Part shown: positions 24,957 through 34,878 of the stretch, in pieces
Position numbering within the stretch: the stretch's first letter is position 1
Layout of the letters: the number at the start of each line of letters is the position of its first letter
Source of the DNA: Photorhabdus asymbiotica
Lineage (GTDB): Bacteria; Pseudomonadota; Gammaproteobacteria; Enterobacterales; Enterobacteriaceae
DNA: 64,000 nt
Assembly (NCBI RefSeq): GCF_003634575.1
Contig: NZ_RBLJ01000003.1
Location: forward strand, 1 to 64,000
Direction of reading: 5' to 3'
Notes under the pieces: model-generated
Told to the model about the DNA's origin: nothing
Database searches by the model: none
What the model saw: only the letters and a program-made list of their open reading frames with translations
Position numbers and translations under genes: made by a program

Positions 24957-26419
24957 CGATGATTAACCATTGGATAAACGGCAAAAACGTCACCAGCAAA
25001 GAGTATTTTGAAACCACAAACCCTGCTAGCGGTGAAGTACTAGCTGAAGTTGCGTTTGGTGGTCAGGAAGAGATTAATCAGGCGGTTGCCGCGGCAAAGG
25101 AAGCTTTCCCGAAATGGGCTAATCTGCCAATGAAAGAACGTGCTCGCCTGATGCGCCGTTTAGGGGAACTGATTGATGAGAATGTGCCTGAAATTGCAGC
25201 AATGGAAACCAAAGATACCGGTTTGCCAATTCATCAGACGCAAAATGTTCTCATTCCACGTGCTTCTCACAATTTCAATTTCTTTGCCGAGATTTGTCAG
25301 CAAATGAACGGTAGTACCTATCCAGTTGATGACAAGATGCTCAACTATACGCTGGTGCAACCCGTCGGTGTTTGTGCACTGATCTCGCCGTGGAATGTGC
25401 CATTCATGACTGCCACCTGGAAGGTTGCACCTTGTCTGGCGCTGGGCAACACCGCTGTTTTGAAAATGTCAGAGCTTTCTCCATTAACCGCAAATCGGCT
25501 TGGGGAATTGGCTCTGGAAGCAGGAATTCCTGCCGGTGTACTGAACGTGGTTCAAGGCTACGGTGCGACTGCCGGTGATGCACTAGTGAAACATCACGAT
25601 GTACGCGCCGTTTCTTTTACCGGCGGTACCGCAACGGGTCGCCAGATTATGAAAAATGCTGGCCTGAAAAAATATTCAATGGAATTGGGCGGTAAATCGC
25701 CGGTTTTGATCTTCGAAGATGCCGACATTGAACGCGCACTCGATGCGGCCCTATTTACGATCTTCTCGATTAACGGTGAACGCTGTACCGCAGGCTCACG
25801 TATTTTCATTCAGGAAAGCATCTATCCTGAATTTATTAAACGTTTTGCTGAACGCGCTAATCGCCTGCGCGTTGGCGACCCGCAAGATCCAAACACGCAG
25901 ATTGGTGCACTTATCAGCAAACAGCATTGGGAAAAAGTCTCCGGTTACATCCGTCTGGGTATTGAAGAAGGCGCAACTCTGCTGGCAGGAGGCCCAGATA
26001 AACCGATTGATTTGCCGGAACACCTAAAAGACGGCAATTTCCTGCGCCCAACGGTTCTGGCGGATGTTGATAACCGTATGCGCGTCGCTCAGGAAGAGAT
26101 CTTCGGCCCGGTCGCTTGTCTGCTGCCATTCAAAGATGAAGCAGAAGGTCTGCGCCTGGCTAATGACGTGGAGTATGGTCTGGCTTCTTATATCTGGACG
26201 CAAGATGTCAGCAAAGTATTACGTCTGGCCCGTAATATCGAAGCAGGTATGGTATTTGTCAACACCCAGAACGTCCGCGATCTGCGCCAACCATTCGGCG
26301 GCGTGAAAGCCTCCGGAACAGGTCGTGAAGGCGGTGAATACAGTTTTGAAGTGTTTGCTGAGATGAAAAACGTCTGTATTTCTATGGGCGATCACCCAAT
26401 CCCACGTTGGGGGGTGTAA
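24953..26419 (+). CDS. hpaE: 5-carboxymethyl-2-hydroxymuconate semialdehyde dehydrogenase
   Basis: A 488-aa aldehyde dehydrogenase superfamily member. General base Glu244 (SMELGGKSP) and nucleophile Cys278 (NGERCTAGSR) are present, along with the PWNVPFM and FTGGTATGRQIM cofactor motifs. HpaE oxidises the ring-cleavage product CHMS to 5-carboxymethyl-2-hydroxymuconate with NAD. The start overlaps the hpaG2 stop by ATGA. Cytoplasmic. Confidence 0.94.
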   Translation: MTMINHWINGKNVTSKEYFETTNPASGEVLAEVAFGGQEEINQAVAAAKEAFPKWANLPMKERARLMRRLGELIDENVPEIAAMETKDTGLPIHQTQNVLIPRASHNFNFFAEICQQMNGSTYPVDDKMLNYTLVQPVGVCALISPWNVPFMTATWKVAPCLALGNTAVLKMSELSPLTANRLGELALEAGIPAGVLNVVQGYGATAGDALVKHHDVRAVSFTGGTATGRQIMKNAGLKKYSMELGGKSPVLIFEDADIERALDAALFTIFSINGERCTAGSRIFIQESIYPEFIKRFAERANRLRVGDPQDPNTQIGALISKQHWEKVSGYIRLGIEEGATLLAGGPDKPIDLPEHLKDGNFLRPTVLADVDNRMRVAQEEIFGPVACLLPFKDEAEGLRLANDVEYGLASYIWTQDVSKVLRLARNIEAGMVFVNTQNVRDLRQPFGGVKASGTGREGGEYSFEVFAEMKNVCISMGDHPIPRWGV

Positions 26420-26483
26420 CAGATTCATCAGCGTTAACCACGGCAAACCCCGGTTTGCCGTCCTGATATCAAGCGAGGATTTT

Positions 26484-27362
26484 ATGGGTAAGTTAGCGTT
26501 AGCAGCCAAAATTACACATGTGCCATCTATGTATCTGTCTGAACTTCCGGGGAAACATCACGGTTGCCGTCAGGGAGCCATTGACGGACACAAAGAAATC
26601 AGCCGCCGTTGCCGTGAAATGGGCGTCGACACCATTATCGTGTTTGATACACACTGGCTGGTGAACAGTGCCTATCACATCAACTGCGCCGATCATTTCT
26701 CCGGCATTTACACCAGTAATGAATTGCCACACTTCATCCGTGATATGAGCTATGAATATGACGGTAACCCTGAACTTGGGCAAATAATTGCAGAAGAAGC
26801 CCGCAATATGGGCGTGCGAGCTCAAGCACATGAAATCCCAAGTCTGAAACTGGAGTACGGTACTCTGGTACCAATGCGCTATATGAACAGTGACAAACAT
26901 TTTAAAGTGGTCTCTGTCTCCGCATTTTGTACCGTCCACTCTTTTGAAGACAGTCGTCGTCTTGGGGAAGCCATTCTGAAAGCCATTGAAAAATATGATG
27001 GTACGGTTGCCGTGCTAGCCAGTGGTTCCCTCTCTCACCGCTTTATCGATGATCAACGGGCCGAAGAAGGTATGAACAGTTATACCCGCGAATTTGATGA
27101 ACAGATGGATCACCGGGTCGTCCAGCTTTGGAAAGAAGGTAAGTTCAAAGAGTTCTGCAAGATGCTGCCAGAATATGCAGATTACTGCTATGGCGAAGGT
27201 AATATGCACGACACCGTGATGCTGTTGGGATTACTCGGCTGGGATAAATATGACGGTAAAGTGGAATTTTTGACTGAATTGTTTGCCAGTTCCGGCACGG
27301 GACAAGTCAATGCCGTATTCCCGCTGCCTGATTACATTACTAATAAACAAGTTATCGCCTGA
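26484..27362 (+). CDS. hpaD: 3,4-dihydroxyphenylacetate 2,3-dioxygenase
   Basis: A 292-aa class III (LigB-type) extradiol dioxygenase, close to E. coli HpaD from MGKLALAAKITHVPSMYL onward. The likely metal/active-site His residues are in KITHVP, PGKHHG and FDTHWL, and LASGSLSHRFIDD is conserved. It opens the homoprotocatechuate ring next to the hydroxyls using metal and O2. It is preceded by a 64-bp gap with GCGAGGA before the start. Cytoplasmic. Confidence 0.95.
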   Translation: MGKLALAAKITHVPSMYLSELPGKHHGCRQGAIDGHKEISRRCREMGVDTIIVFDTHWLVNSAYHINCADHFSGIYTSNELPHFIRDMSYEYDGNPELGQIIAEEARNMGVRAQAHEIPSLKLEYGTLVPMRYMNSDKHFKVVSVSAFCTVHSFEDSRRLGEAILKAIEKYDGTVAVLASGSLSHRFIDDQRAEEGMNSYTREFDEQMDHRVVQLWKEGKFKEFCKMLPEYADYCYGEGNMHDTVMLLGLLGWDKYDGKVEFLTELFASSGTGQVNAVFPLPDYITNKQVIA

Positions 27363-27375
27363 TTTGGAGTAACCC

Positions 27376-27762
27376 ATGCCACATTTTTATGCTGAATGTA
27401 CGGAAAACATTCGTGAACAAGCCAATCTGCCAGAGTTGTTTAGTAAAGTGAATCAGGCGCTGGCGGAAACTGGCATTTTCCCATTGGGGGGAATCCGCAG
27501 TCGCGCCATTTGGCTGGATACCTGGCACATGGCTGACGGTAAACATGATTACGCATTTGTCCATATGACGCTGAAAATCGGCGCTGGACGCAGTCTTGAA
27601 AGCCGTCAACAGGTTGGTGAGCTGTTATTCACGCTGATTAAAGAACACTTTGCCTCGCTGATGGCGCGACAGTACCTCGCCCTCTCTTTTACGATGGAAG
27701 AGTTGGACCCGGTATTAAACTACAAACAAAACAACGTCCATTCCCTATTTCGTAAGGAATAA
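27376..27762 (+). CDS. hpaF: 5-carboxymethyl-2-hydroxymuconate delta-isomerase
   Basis: A 128-aa tautomerase-superfamily isomerase. Pro2, which becomes the N-terminal catalytic proline after Met removal, is followed by HFYAECTENIREQA as in E. coli HpaF. GIRSRAIWLDTW and AFVHMTLKIGAGRSLESRQ are conserved. It isomerises CHM before decarboxylation by HpaG. The MFS gene follows after 2 bp. Confidence 0.94.
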   Translation: MPHFYAECTENIREQANLPELFSKVNQALAETGIFPLGGIRSRAIWLDTWHMADGKHDYAFVHMTLKIGAGRSLESRQQVGELLFTLIKEHFASLMARQYLALSFTMEELDPVLNYKQNNVHSLFRKE

Positions 27763-27764
27763 CG

Positions 27765-28988
27765 ATGCCGAAGCCCTTTAATCAACATCCCCCGCGCTGG
27801 CTGATCCCTTTATTGGGTTCACTGGCGGCTTTCGGGCCGCTGTCGATTGATATGTATCTGCCGGCCTTGCCAGAAATGGCAAGGCAATTACAAGCAACAC
27901 AAGGACAGATGCAATATACCTTGGGCGCATTTTTCATCGGTTTCTGTATTGGAATGCTGTTATATGGTCCATTGAGCGACCGTTTAGGGCGAAGAAAACT
28001 GTTGCTCAGTGGTATGACGTTATTCGTCGCCGCCAGTCTGTTGTGTACGCAGGTGACACAAATTGAGCATCTGATTTTACTGCGTGCATTACAGGCATTT
28101 GGCAGCGGTGCAGCGGTTGTCATGGCCAGAGCCATCGCCCGTGATATCTATGGCCCACAGGAATTACCCCGGGTGATGTCACTCATGACTTTGGTGACCA
28201 TGATAGCGCCACTTATCGCACCGTTACTTGGTGGCCTACTGTTAACCAGCTTCAACTGGCGGGCCATATTTATTCTACTAACCCTGGTCGGCTGTATCAG
28301 TGGATTATTATTATTGTTTTTGTTACCAGAAACACTGCCTGCCAATCATAACAGTGGAAAGCTTATCACCACGTTTAAAAACTACGGCAAGTTACTGGCT
28401 GACGGTGAAGCAATGGCAATTATCAGCACGGTGGCGTTCTCTTGCGCTGCCATGTTCGCTTTCATCAGTGGTTCACCTTTCGTTTATATCAACTATTTTC
28501 AGGTTCCAGCCAATTATTACGGACTATTGTTCGGCTGTAACGTATTGGGCATGATCGCTATGGTGTTGCTCAATGTCCGGTTACTAAAAGTTTACAACCT
28601 TTCCCGTCTGTTATTGATCCAAACCAGTGCGCAATTACTGTTTGGCATTTTATTGGTTATCTTTTATCAGCAAAATCTTACTGTTATCGTTACTTTGGTC
28701 GTACTGGTTATATCACTGGTTAATGCCATTGGTACTAATGGCCTCTCTTTATTACTTCAACATCGAGGCCAATTTGCCGGCAGTGCCAGCGCACTCGCTA
28801 TTGCTACGCAATTCGCTATGGCGGCACTCGCCAGCATTGCAGTTTCCTTATTACAGGATGAAACCCCTTTTGCTATGGCTCTTGTGATGGCAGTTTGTGC
28901 TGGATTGAGTTGGTTATGTCAGCAACTGGCAACCGCTCGCCAGCAAACATCATGCACACAAGTTTTTTCAGGAGAAAAAAAGCAATGA
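27765..28988 (+). CDS. Bcr/CflA-type MFS transporter inside the hpa operon
   Basis: A 407-aa, 12-helix major facilitator. The first helix has PLSIDMYLPALPEMA, then GPLSDRLGRRKLLLSG (motif A), LRALQAFGSGAAVVMARAIARD and PLIAPLLGG (motif C-like). These are typical of the Bcr/CflA drug:H+ antiporter group. It is not found between hpaF and hpaH in E. coli W. It is translationally linked to hpaF (2-bp gap) and to the SSDH gene (ATGA overlap), so it is co-expressed with the pathway. It may export an aromatic acid or toxic intermediate. The substrate is unknown. Confidence 0.85.
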   Translation: MPKPFNQHPPRWLIPLLGSLAAFGPLSIDMYLPALPEMARQLQATQGQMQYTLGAFFIGFCIGMLLYGPLSDRLGRRKLLLSGMTLFVAASLLCTQVTQIEHLILLRALQAFGSGAAVVMARAIARDIYGPQELPRVMSLMTLVTMIAPLIAPLLGGLLLTSFNWRAIFILLTLVGCISGLLLLFLLPETLPANHNSGKLITTFKNYGKLLADGEAMAIISTVAFSCAAMFAFISGSPFVYINYFQVPANYYGLLFGCNVLGMIAMVLLNVRLLKVYNLSRLLLIQTSAQLLFGILLVIFYQQNLTVIVTLVVLVISLVNAIGTNGLSLLLQHRGQFAGSASALAIATQFAMAALASIAVSLLQDETPFAMALVMAVCAGLSWLCQQLATARQQTSCTQVFSGEKKQ

Positions 28989-30460
28989 CAAATAATAATG
29001 TCAATATCGCCCTACTGCGTCAGCAAGCTTATATCAACGGACAATGGATCGATGCTGATAACAAAGTGACTTTTAATGTGGCTAACCCAGCAAATGGAGA
29101 AGTTATTGCACAAGTTAGTGATCTGGGCGCTGCTGAAACAGAACGCGCCATTGAAGCGGCTCAACAAGCCCTGCCAACCTGGAGAGCAATGACCGCCAAG
29201 CAACGTAGCCAACTTCTGCAACGCTGGTTCCAGTTAATAATGGAAAATCAACAAGCACTAGCTGAATTACTCAGTCTGGAACAAGGGAAACCACCAGCAG
29301 AAGCAATGGGAGAGATCGCTTATGGCGCCAATTTCATTGAGTGGTTTGCGGAAGAAGGTAAGCGTACTTACGGTGAAACTATCCCAAGCCCTCTACCGGG
29401 CCGTCGGCTCATCACTATCAAGCAGCCAATTGGCGTTGTTGCTGCCATCACGCCGTGGAATTTCCCTAATGCCATGATCACCCGCAAAGTTGGCCCTGCT
29501 CTGGCAGCCGGTTGTACTGTGGTACTAAAACCCGCCTCAGAAACACCGCTTTCAGCCTTGGCTCTGGCGGCTCTGGCTGAACAAGCTGGTATTCCGGCTG
29601 GCGTACTGAATGTGGTCACCGGAATCAATGCGAAAACCATCGGCGGCGTTCTGACCCGAAGCCCAATTATCCGCAAACTCTCTTTTACCGGTTCAACCCG
29701 CATCGGTAAGTTACTGATGGCACAAAGCGCCGATACCGTGAAAAAGTTATCACTGGAACTGGGTGGAAATGCACCATTTATTGTCTTTGATGACGCGGAT
29801 ATTGATGCGGCAGTACAAGGCGCATTGACAGCCAAATTCCGCAACAGTGGCCAAACCTGTGTTTGTGCTAACCGTATTCTGGTCCAGGAAACCATTTATG
29901 ACACATTCGCAACACGTCTGGCACAAGCGGTCAATACATTGCATGTTGGCCCAGCCAGTGATGTCAAATCACAACAAGGCCCGCTGATCAATCAGGCTGC
30001 TATTGATAAAGTGCAGGAACACATCAGTGATGCCATTTCTCACGGCGCACGCATACTGACTGGTGGAAAACCACATGCTCTGGGCGGTTTATTCTTCGAA
30101 CCTACCGTGCTAGCTGATGTCAATGAATCCATGCTTGTCTCCCATGAGGAAACATTCGGCCCCATTGCGCCTCTATTCAAATTCCGTGACGAAGCAGAAG
30201 CTATTCAGCTGGCCAATGATACTGAATTTGGACTGGCCGCCTATTTCTACTCTCGTGATATTGGCCGAATCTACCGCGTAGCTGAAGCGCTGGAAAGCGG
30301 CATGGTCGGAATCAACGAAGGTTTGATTTCTAATGAAGCCGCTCCATTCGGCGGCATTAAACAATCTGGGCTAGGGCGTGAAGGCTCACGTTACGGCATT
30401 GAAGATTATCTGGAAGTGAAATATCTCTGCTTTGGTGGCATAGAAGATGCAGGAGCTTAA
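28985..30460 (+). CDS. gabD: Succinate-semialdehyde dehydrogenase
   Basis: A 491-aa NAD(P)-dependent aldehyde dehydrogenase. ATG at 28985 overlaps the MFS stop (ATGA) and has CAGGAGA upstream. A longer frame from 28895 lies inside the MFS gene. Glu258 (LELGGNAPF) and Cys292 (NSGQTCVC) are the catalytic pair, and TPWNFPNAMITRKVGPALAAGC is typical of GabD. HpaI makes succinic semialdehyde, so this enzyme would finish the pathway to succinate. The functional name follows sequence features and operon logic. Confidence 0.88.
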   Translation: MTNNNVNIALLRQQAYINGQWIDADNKVTFNVANPANGEVIAQVSDLGAAETERAIEAAQQALPTWRAMTAKQRSQLLQRWFQLIMENQQALAELLSLEQGKPPAEAMGEIAYGANFIEWFAEEGKRTYGETIPSPLPGRRLITIKQPIGVVAAITPWNFPNAMITRKVGPALAAGCTVVLKPASETPLSALALAALAEQAGIPAGVLNVVTGINAKTIGGVLTRSPIIRKLSFTGSTRIGKLLMAQSADTVKKLSLELGGNAPFIVFDDADIDAAVQGALTAKFRNSGQTCVCANRILVQETIYDTFATRLAQAVNTLHVGPASDVKSQQGPLINQAAIDKVQEHISDAISHGARILTGGKPHALGGLFFEPTVLADVNESMLVSHEETFGPIAPLFKFRDEAEAIQLANDTEFGLAAYFYSRDIGRIYRVAEALESGMVGINEGLISNEAAPFGGIKQSGLGREGSRYGIEDYLEVKYLCFGGIEDAGA

Positions 30461-30464
30461 CCGC

Positions 30465-31268
30465 ATGTTACAGAAAGAAGTCATATCACAAATTGCACAC
30501 CGGCTGCATCAGGCAGAGAAAAGCCGTGAGCAAATACGCCAGATCTCGTTGGATTATCCTGAAATAACCATTGATGAGGCTTATGCTATTCAGCGCGAAT
30601 GGGTAGATTTAAAAATTGCGGAAGGTCGCATACTCAAAGGCCATAAAATTGGCCTGACCTCTAAAGCCATGCAAGCCAGTTCGCAGATCAGTGAGCCAGA
30701 CTACGGTGCGCTGTTGGATGATATGTTTTTCCCTGATGGCAGCGACATTCCATGTGATCGCTTTATTGTTCCCCGTCTCGAAGTCGAACTGGCATTCATA
30801 TTGGCAAAACCTTTACGTGGCCCGAACTGCACGCTGTTTGATGTTTACAATGCAACAGATTATGTCATTCCAGCACTGGAATTGATCGATGCCCGTTGCC
30901 ACAACATCGATCCAGAAACCCATCGTCCGCGCAAAGTGTTCGATACGATTTCAGACAATGCCGCCAATGGCGGTGTGATTATGGGAGGACGCCCGATTAA
31001 ACCAGAAGAGTTTGATCTGCGCTGGATCAGCGCCCTGCTCTATCGCAATGGCGTGATTGAAGAATCCGGTGTCGCGGCAGCGGTACTTAATCATCCAGCT
31101 AACGGTGTCGCATGGTTAGCAAACAAACTAGCCCCACATGGTGTTCAACTTGAAGCAGGACAAATCATTCTCAGTGGCTCTTTTACTCGCCCGGTTCCAG
31201 CAAATAAAGGAGATACCTTCCATGTGGATTACGGCCCCATCGGTGCTATCAGTTGTCGTTTTGTTTAA
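30465..31268 (+). CDS. hpaH: 2-oxo-hept-4-ene-1,7-dioate hydratase
   Basis: A 267-aa MhpD/FAH-like hydratase. Start 30465 is preferred over 30447 because AGGAG lies 9 bp upstream and the length equals E. coli HpaH. Conserved blocks are [50 protein letters not shown] and [15 protein letters not shown]. It adds water to 2-oxohept-4-ene-1,7-dioate to give the HpaI substrate. It probably needs a divalent metal (EVELAF Glu residues). Confidence 0.94.
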   Translation: MLQKEVISQIAHRLHQAEKSREQIRQISLDYPEITIDEAYAIQREWVDLKIAEGRILKGHKIGLTSKAMQASSQISEPDYGALLDDMFFPDGSDIPCDRFIVPRLEVELAFILAKPLRGPNCTLFDVYNATDYVIPALELIDARCHNIDPETHRPRKVFDTISDNAANGGVIMGGRPIKPEEFDLRWISALLYRNGVIEESGVAAAVLNHPANGVAWLANKLAPHGVQLEAGQIILSGSFTRPVPANKGDTFHVDYGPIGAISCRFV

Positions 31269-31279
31269 AGAGGAAAAAT

Positions 31280-32086
31280 ATGGATCGGTTAACCAATAAA
31301 TTTAAACAAGCATTAAAAGCAGGCCGCCCACAAATCGGCTTATGGTTGGGGCTTTGCAGCTCCTATAGTGCAGAATTAGTTGCCGGAGCCGGTTTCGACT
31401 GGTTACTCATTGATGGCGAACACGCTCCGAACAACGTTCAAACGATTCTAAGCCAATTACAAGCAATTGCCCCATATCCAAGCCATCCCATTGTACGTCC
31501 GCCCTGGAATGATCTGGTGATCATCAAGCAGCTACTGGATGTGGGTGCCCAAACTTTATTAATTCCCCTGATACAAAACGCCGAGCAGGCTTACGAAGCG
31601 GTTCGTGCAACCCGTTACCCACCAGAGGGTATCCGTGGTGTAGGTAGCGCTCTGGCAAGGGCTTCCCACTGGAACAGAATTCCTGATTATCTGCATCGTG
31701 CCAACGATGAAATCTGCGTTCTGGTTCAGGTAGAAACCCGTGAAGCACTGCGTAACCTGCCGGAGATCCTCGAAGTAGATGGTGTGGATGGTGTTTTTAT
31801 CGGGCCGGCGGATTTGAGTTCAGATATGGGTTTTGTCAATAATCCGCAACACCCTGAAGTAAAGGCCGCAATTGAGCAGGCAATCGCCCAAATCAAAGCA
31901 GCGGGTAAAGCACCGGGCATTCTGATGTCAGCGCCTGATGTTGCTGAACATTACCTGAAACTCGGCGCGCTATTTGTTGCTGTTGGTATTGATACGACTT
32001 TGCTGGCACGTTCAGCAGAAGCGCTGGCTGCACGATTCGGCGCAAGTAAAGACCTGCCAGCAACACCTTCATCTGATGTCTATTAA
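31280..32086 (+). CDS. hpaI: 4-hydroxy-2-oxo-heptane-1,7-dioate aldolase
   Basis: A 268-aa class II HpcH/HpaI-family aldolase. ATG at 31280 follows AGAGGAAAAAT. The motifs [11 protein letters not shown] (catalytic His), VQVETREAL (metal Glu) and [15 protein letters not shown] (metal Asp) are present. It cleaves the last C7 intermediate into pyruvate and succinic semialdehyde, the substrate of the SSDH in the same operon. Confidence 0.94.
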   Translation: MDRLTNKFKQALKAGRPQIGLWLGLCSSYSAELVAGAGFDWLLIDGEHAPNNVQTILSQLQAIAPYPSHPIVRPPWNDLVIIKQLLDVGAQTLLIPLIQNAEQAYEAVRATRYPPEGIRGVGSALARASHWNRIPDYLHRANDEICVLVQVETREALRNLPEILEVDGVDGVFIGPADLSSDMGFVNNPQHPEVKAAIEQAIAQIKAAGKAPGILMSAPDVAEHYLKLGALFVAVGIDTTLLARSAEALAARFGASKDLPATPSSDVY

Positions 32087-32183
32087 TCTCAACTAGCGCA
32101 ACATTAACAACCGATTTACCCGACAACTTTTTGATTTGCCATAACAATGTAATACAGATAAAAAAATAATAAGGAAAATTACA

Positions 32184-33560
32184 ATGAGCGATTCATCAAC
32201 TGCCGCGCAACAGCCGGGCAATCTAGCAGCTCAACATAAGCAACTCACGGCACAACAGCAATCCGTCATTAATAAACTATTTCGTCGTCTGATTATTTTC
32301 CTATTCGTATTATTTGTATTTTCATTTCTGGATCGAATCAATATCGGGTTTGCTGGCCTGACAATGGGTAAAGATCTTGGACTGAATGCGACAATGTTCG
32401 GTCTGGCAGCAACGCTATTTTATGCCACTTATGTCATCTTCGGCATTCCCAGTAATATCATGCTTAGTATTATCGGGGCACGACGCTGGATAGCCACGAT
32501 CATGGTGCTCTGGGGGATCTCTTCCACTGCCACCATGTTCGCCACCGGCCCAACCAGTCTGTACATCTTACGTATGCTGGTCGGTATCGCCGAAGCGGGT
32601 TTCGTACCGGGTATCCTGTTGTATTTGACTCATTGGTTCCCGGCTTACTATCGCGCCCGTGCTAATGCGCTGTTTATGGTGGCAATGCCGGTAACAATGG
32701 CTTTTGGTTCTCTGGCTTCCGGTTATATTCTGGAAATGGATGGCCTGATGAACCTTCACGGCTGGCAGTGGCTATTCCTGCTGGAAGGTTTTCCTTCAGT
32801 ATTACTAGGAATTATCGTTTGGTTCTATCTTGATGATTCGCCAAAACGAGCTAACTGGCTGACAGATGAAGACAAAAAATGCTTACAAGAGATGATGGAT
32901 AACGACCAGTCTGCTCTGGAGCAATCGGCAGACTCATCAACTCATCAGGCAATGCAAAAACGCAGTATATGGCGTGAGATTTTCGCGCCAATCATGCTGA
33001 TGTATACCTTGTCCTATTTCTGCCTGACCAACACACTAAGCGCGATTAATATCTGGACGCCGCAGATTGTGCAAAGCTTCAATCAGGGCAGTAGTAACAT
33101 TACGATCGGCATTCTGACCGCCATTCCTCAGTTTTGTACCATTGTCGGGATGGTTTACTGGAGTCGTCGTTCAGATCGGTTACAAGAACGTAAAATACAT
33201 ACAGCTCTGCCCTATCTGTTCGCTGCCGTGGGCTGGATATTGACCTCATTAACCAACCACAGTGTCATTCAACTGCTTGGGATTATTATGGCTTCAACCG
33301 GTTCATTTACCGCAATGGCGGTCTTCTGGACCACGCCGGATCAAGCTATCAGCTTACGAGCAAGAGCGATCGGCATCGCAGTTATTAGCTCTACAGGTAA
33401 CATAGGTTCAGCACTCAGCCCGTTATTAATCGGCTGGCTGAAAGATCAGACAGGGAGCTTTAATACCGGTCTCCATTTCGTCGCCGGATTACTGGTCATT
33501 GGTGCCGTCATTATCTGGATGATCCCAATGAAACATTCCAGACAGAAAACAACGTCATAA
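32184..33560 (+). CDS. hpaX: 4-hydroxyphenylacetate permease (MFS)
   Basis: A 458-aa, 12-helix MFS of the anion:cation symporter family (LDRINIGFAGLTM in the first helix, YFLMLRMLVGIAEAG-like helix 4, a long hydrophilic loop at about 235-265). It matches the HpaX position and family, importing 4-hydroxyphenylacetate by H+ symport. A degenerate second copy of its 3' end lies at 35550-35760. Confidence 0.9.
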   Translation: MSDSSTAAQQPGNLAAQHKQLTAQQQSVINKLFRRLIIFLFVLFVFSFLDRINIGFAGLTMGKDLGLNATMFGLAATLFYATYVIFGIPSNIMLSIIGARRWIATIMVLWGISSTATMFATGPTSLYILRMLVGIAEAGFVPGILLYLTHWFPAYYRARANALFMVAMPVTMAFGSLASGYILEMDGLMNLHGWQWLFLLEGFPSVLLGIIVWFYLDDSPKRANWLTDEDKKCLQEMMDNDQSALEQSADSSTHQAMQKRSIWREIFAPIMLMYTLSYFCLTNTLSAINIWTPQIVQSFNQGSSNITIGILTAIPQFCTIVGMVYWSRRSDRLQERKIHTALPYLFAAVGWILTSLTNHSVIQLLGIIMASTGSFTAMAVFWTTPDQAISLRARAIGIAVISSTGNIGSALSPLLIGWLKDQTGSFNTGLHFVAGLLVIGAVIIWMIPMKHSRQKTTS

Positions 33561-33585
33561 TTTTCAATAAAAAGGAAAAACCGTC

Positions 33586-34476
33586 ATGATTGAGCCTATC
33601 ATTGCCAATATTGATATCAGCAAAGACTATGATGAGACTCAAGGCACTGATGATGTGCATTATCAAACATTTGGCCGAATGGCAGCATTTTTCGGTCGTA
33701 ACATGCAGGCTCATCGCCATGATGGTTTCTTCCAGCTTCATTTTCTGGTCACCGGACATATTGAATTACAGTTAGATGAGCAACACTATTCTGTACAAGC
33801 CCCGCTGTTTATCCTAACGCCGCCATCTGTTCCTCACGCTTTTTTTACTCAAGATGACAGTGACGGATACGTCCTTACCGTGCGACAGGAACTGATATTA
33901 CCGCTATTAGAATCACTCTATCCTGTAAACAAAGACGTTCTTGATATTCCCGCTATTTGCTTATCTGTCGCAGATAAACCGGCAGAGTTAGAGGCTTTTA
34001 ACCATTATTGGGCGCTGATAGCTCGCGAATCATCTAATAACTTTGCCGGGCGGGAACAATCATTAACATTTTTAGCGCAAGCATTATTCACCTTGCTATT
34101 GCGCAATATTCCTCTTGATGACCATCCCGTTAATGGTGTGCGAGGGGAGATTAAAATATTCCAGCGATTTAACCAACTAATAGACAGCTATTACCATCAT
34201 CACCTTGCCGTACCAGAATATGCTAACAAATTAGGAATTACAGAATCGCGGTTAAAAGATATGTGCCGGAGGTTTGCCAACCGGCCACCTAAAAGATTAA
34301 TTTTCGATCGCCAGTTACGTGAAGCTAAACGACTACTATTATTCAGTGATTGCGCCATATTTGAAATTGCCTATCAACTTGGGTTCAAAGATCCCGCCTA
34401 TTTTGCTCGTTTCTTTAATAGATTGGTTGGCTGCTCCCCCAGTTTTTGGCGGGAAAGACATATTCATGAAAAATAA
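33586..34476 (+). CDS. hpaA: HpaA, AraC-family activator of hpaBC
   Basis: A 296-aa protein with an N-terminal cupin (HRHDGFFQLHFLVTGHIELQLD) that senses ligand, and a C-terminal pair of helix-turn-helix motifs at about 190-290 (YANKLGITESRLKDMCRR, IAYQLGFKDPAYFARFFNRLVGCSP). In E. coli W HpaA activates hpaBC in response to 4-hydroxyphenylacetate. Here hpaBC is 21 kb away, so it would act on a distant promoter. AAAGGAAAAACC precedes the start. Confidence 0.92.
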   Translation: MIEPIIANIDISKDYDETQGTDDVHYQTFGRMAAFFGRNMQAHRHDGFFQLHFLVTGHIELQLDEQHYSVQAPLFILTPPSVPHAFFTQDDSDGYVLTVRQELILPLLESLYPVNKDVLDIPAICLSVADKPAELEAFNHYWALIARESSNNFAGREQSLTFLAQALFTLLLRNIPLDDHPVNGVRGEIKIFQRFNQLIDSYYHHHLAVPEYANKLGITESRLKDMCRRFANRPPKRLIFDRQLREAKRLLLFSDCAIFEIAYQLGFKDPAYFARFFNRLVGCSPSFWRERHIHEK

Positions 34477-34618
34477 ATGTCAGTGCTGAACAGCAAAAAC
34501 TAAATAATCAAGTATGCTCATCAGGAAAATATGCCTATTTTATTGTTTGCAGAAATAGCTATATTTTTCGAACAATGGATTAAGCATTATATTTAGGTAG
34601 CGATAACTGAACGCTACC

Positions 34619-34745
34619 TATACCCGTTATCTTTCAAGTTGCCTCTTTGTTGGCTGCACTCACTCACCCCGGTCACATAGTTATCTATGCTCCCGGGGAT
34701 TCGCTCCCTGGCCGTCGCGATGCATCTTGAAATCCATAGGGTATA
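34619..34745 (-). repeat. ERIC element (first of abutting pair)
   Basis: 127-bp ERIC following hpaA. Its TATA end is shared with the next ERIC, so one inserted into the terminal TA of the other. Confidence 0.9.
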
Positions 34746-34870
34746 TACCCGTTATCTTTCAAGTTACCTCTTTGTTGGCGGCACTCACTCACCCCAGTCA
34801 CATAGTTATCTATGCTCCTGGGGATTCATTCACTTGCCACCGCGCTGCAACTCGAAATCTATTAGGTATA
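34744..34870 (-). repeat. ERIC element (second of abutting pair)
   Basis: 127-bp ERIC, same orientation as its neighbour. It ends 8 bp from the 3' end of the leftward hcp gene. Confidence 0.9.
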
Positions 34871-34878
34871 AATGTAAA

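Noticed and set aside
25160..26129. Several 60-100 aa frames antisense or out of frame within hpaE and other hpa genes
   Set aside because: Shadows of the real genes, with no start signals and no recognisable motifs.
28895..28984. Longer N-terminus of the SSDH from 28895
   Set aside because: It lies inside the MFS coding sequence in another frame. ATG at 28985 has a good ribosome site and gives the usual length.
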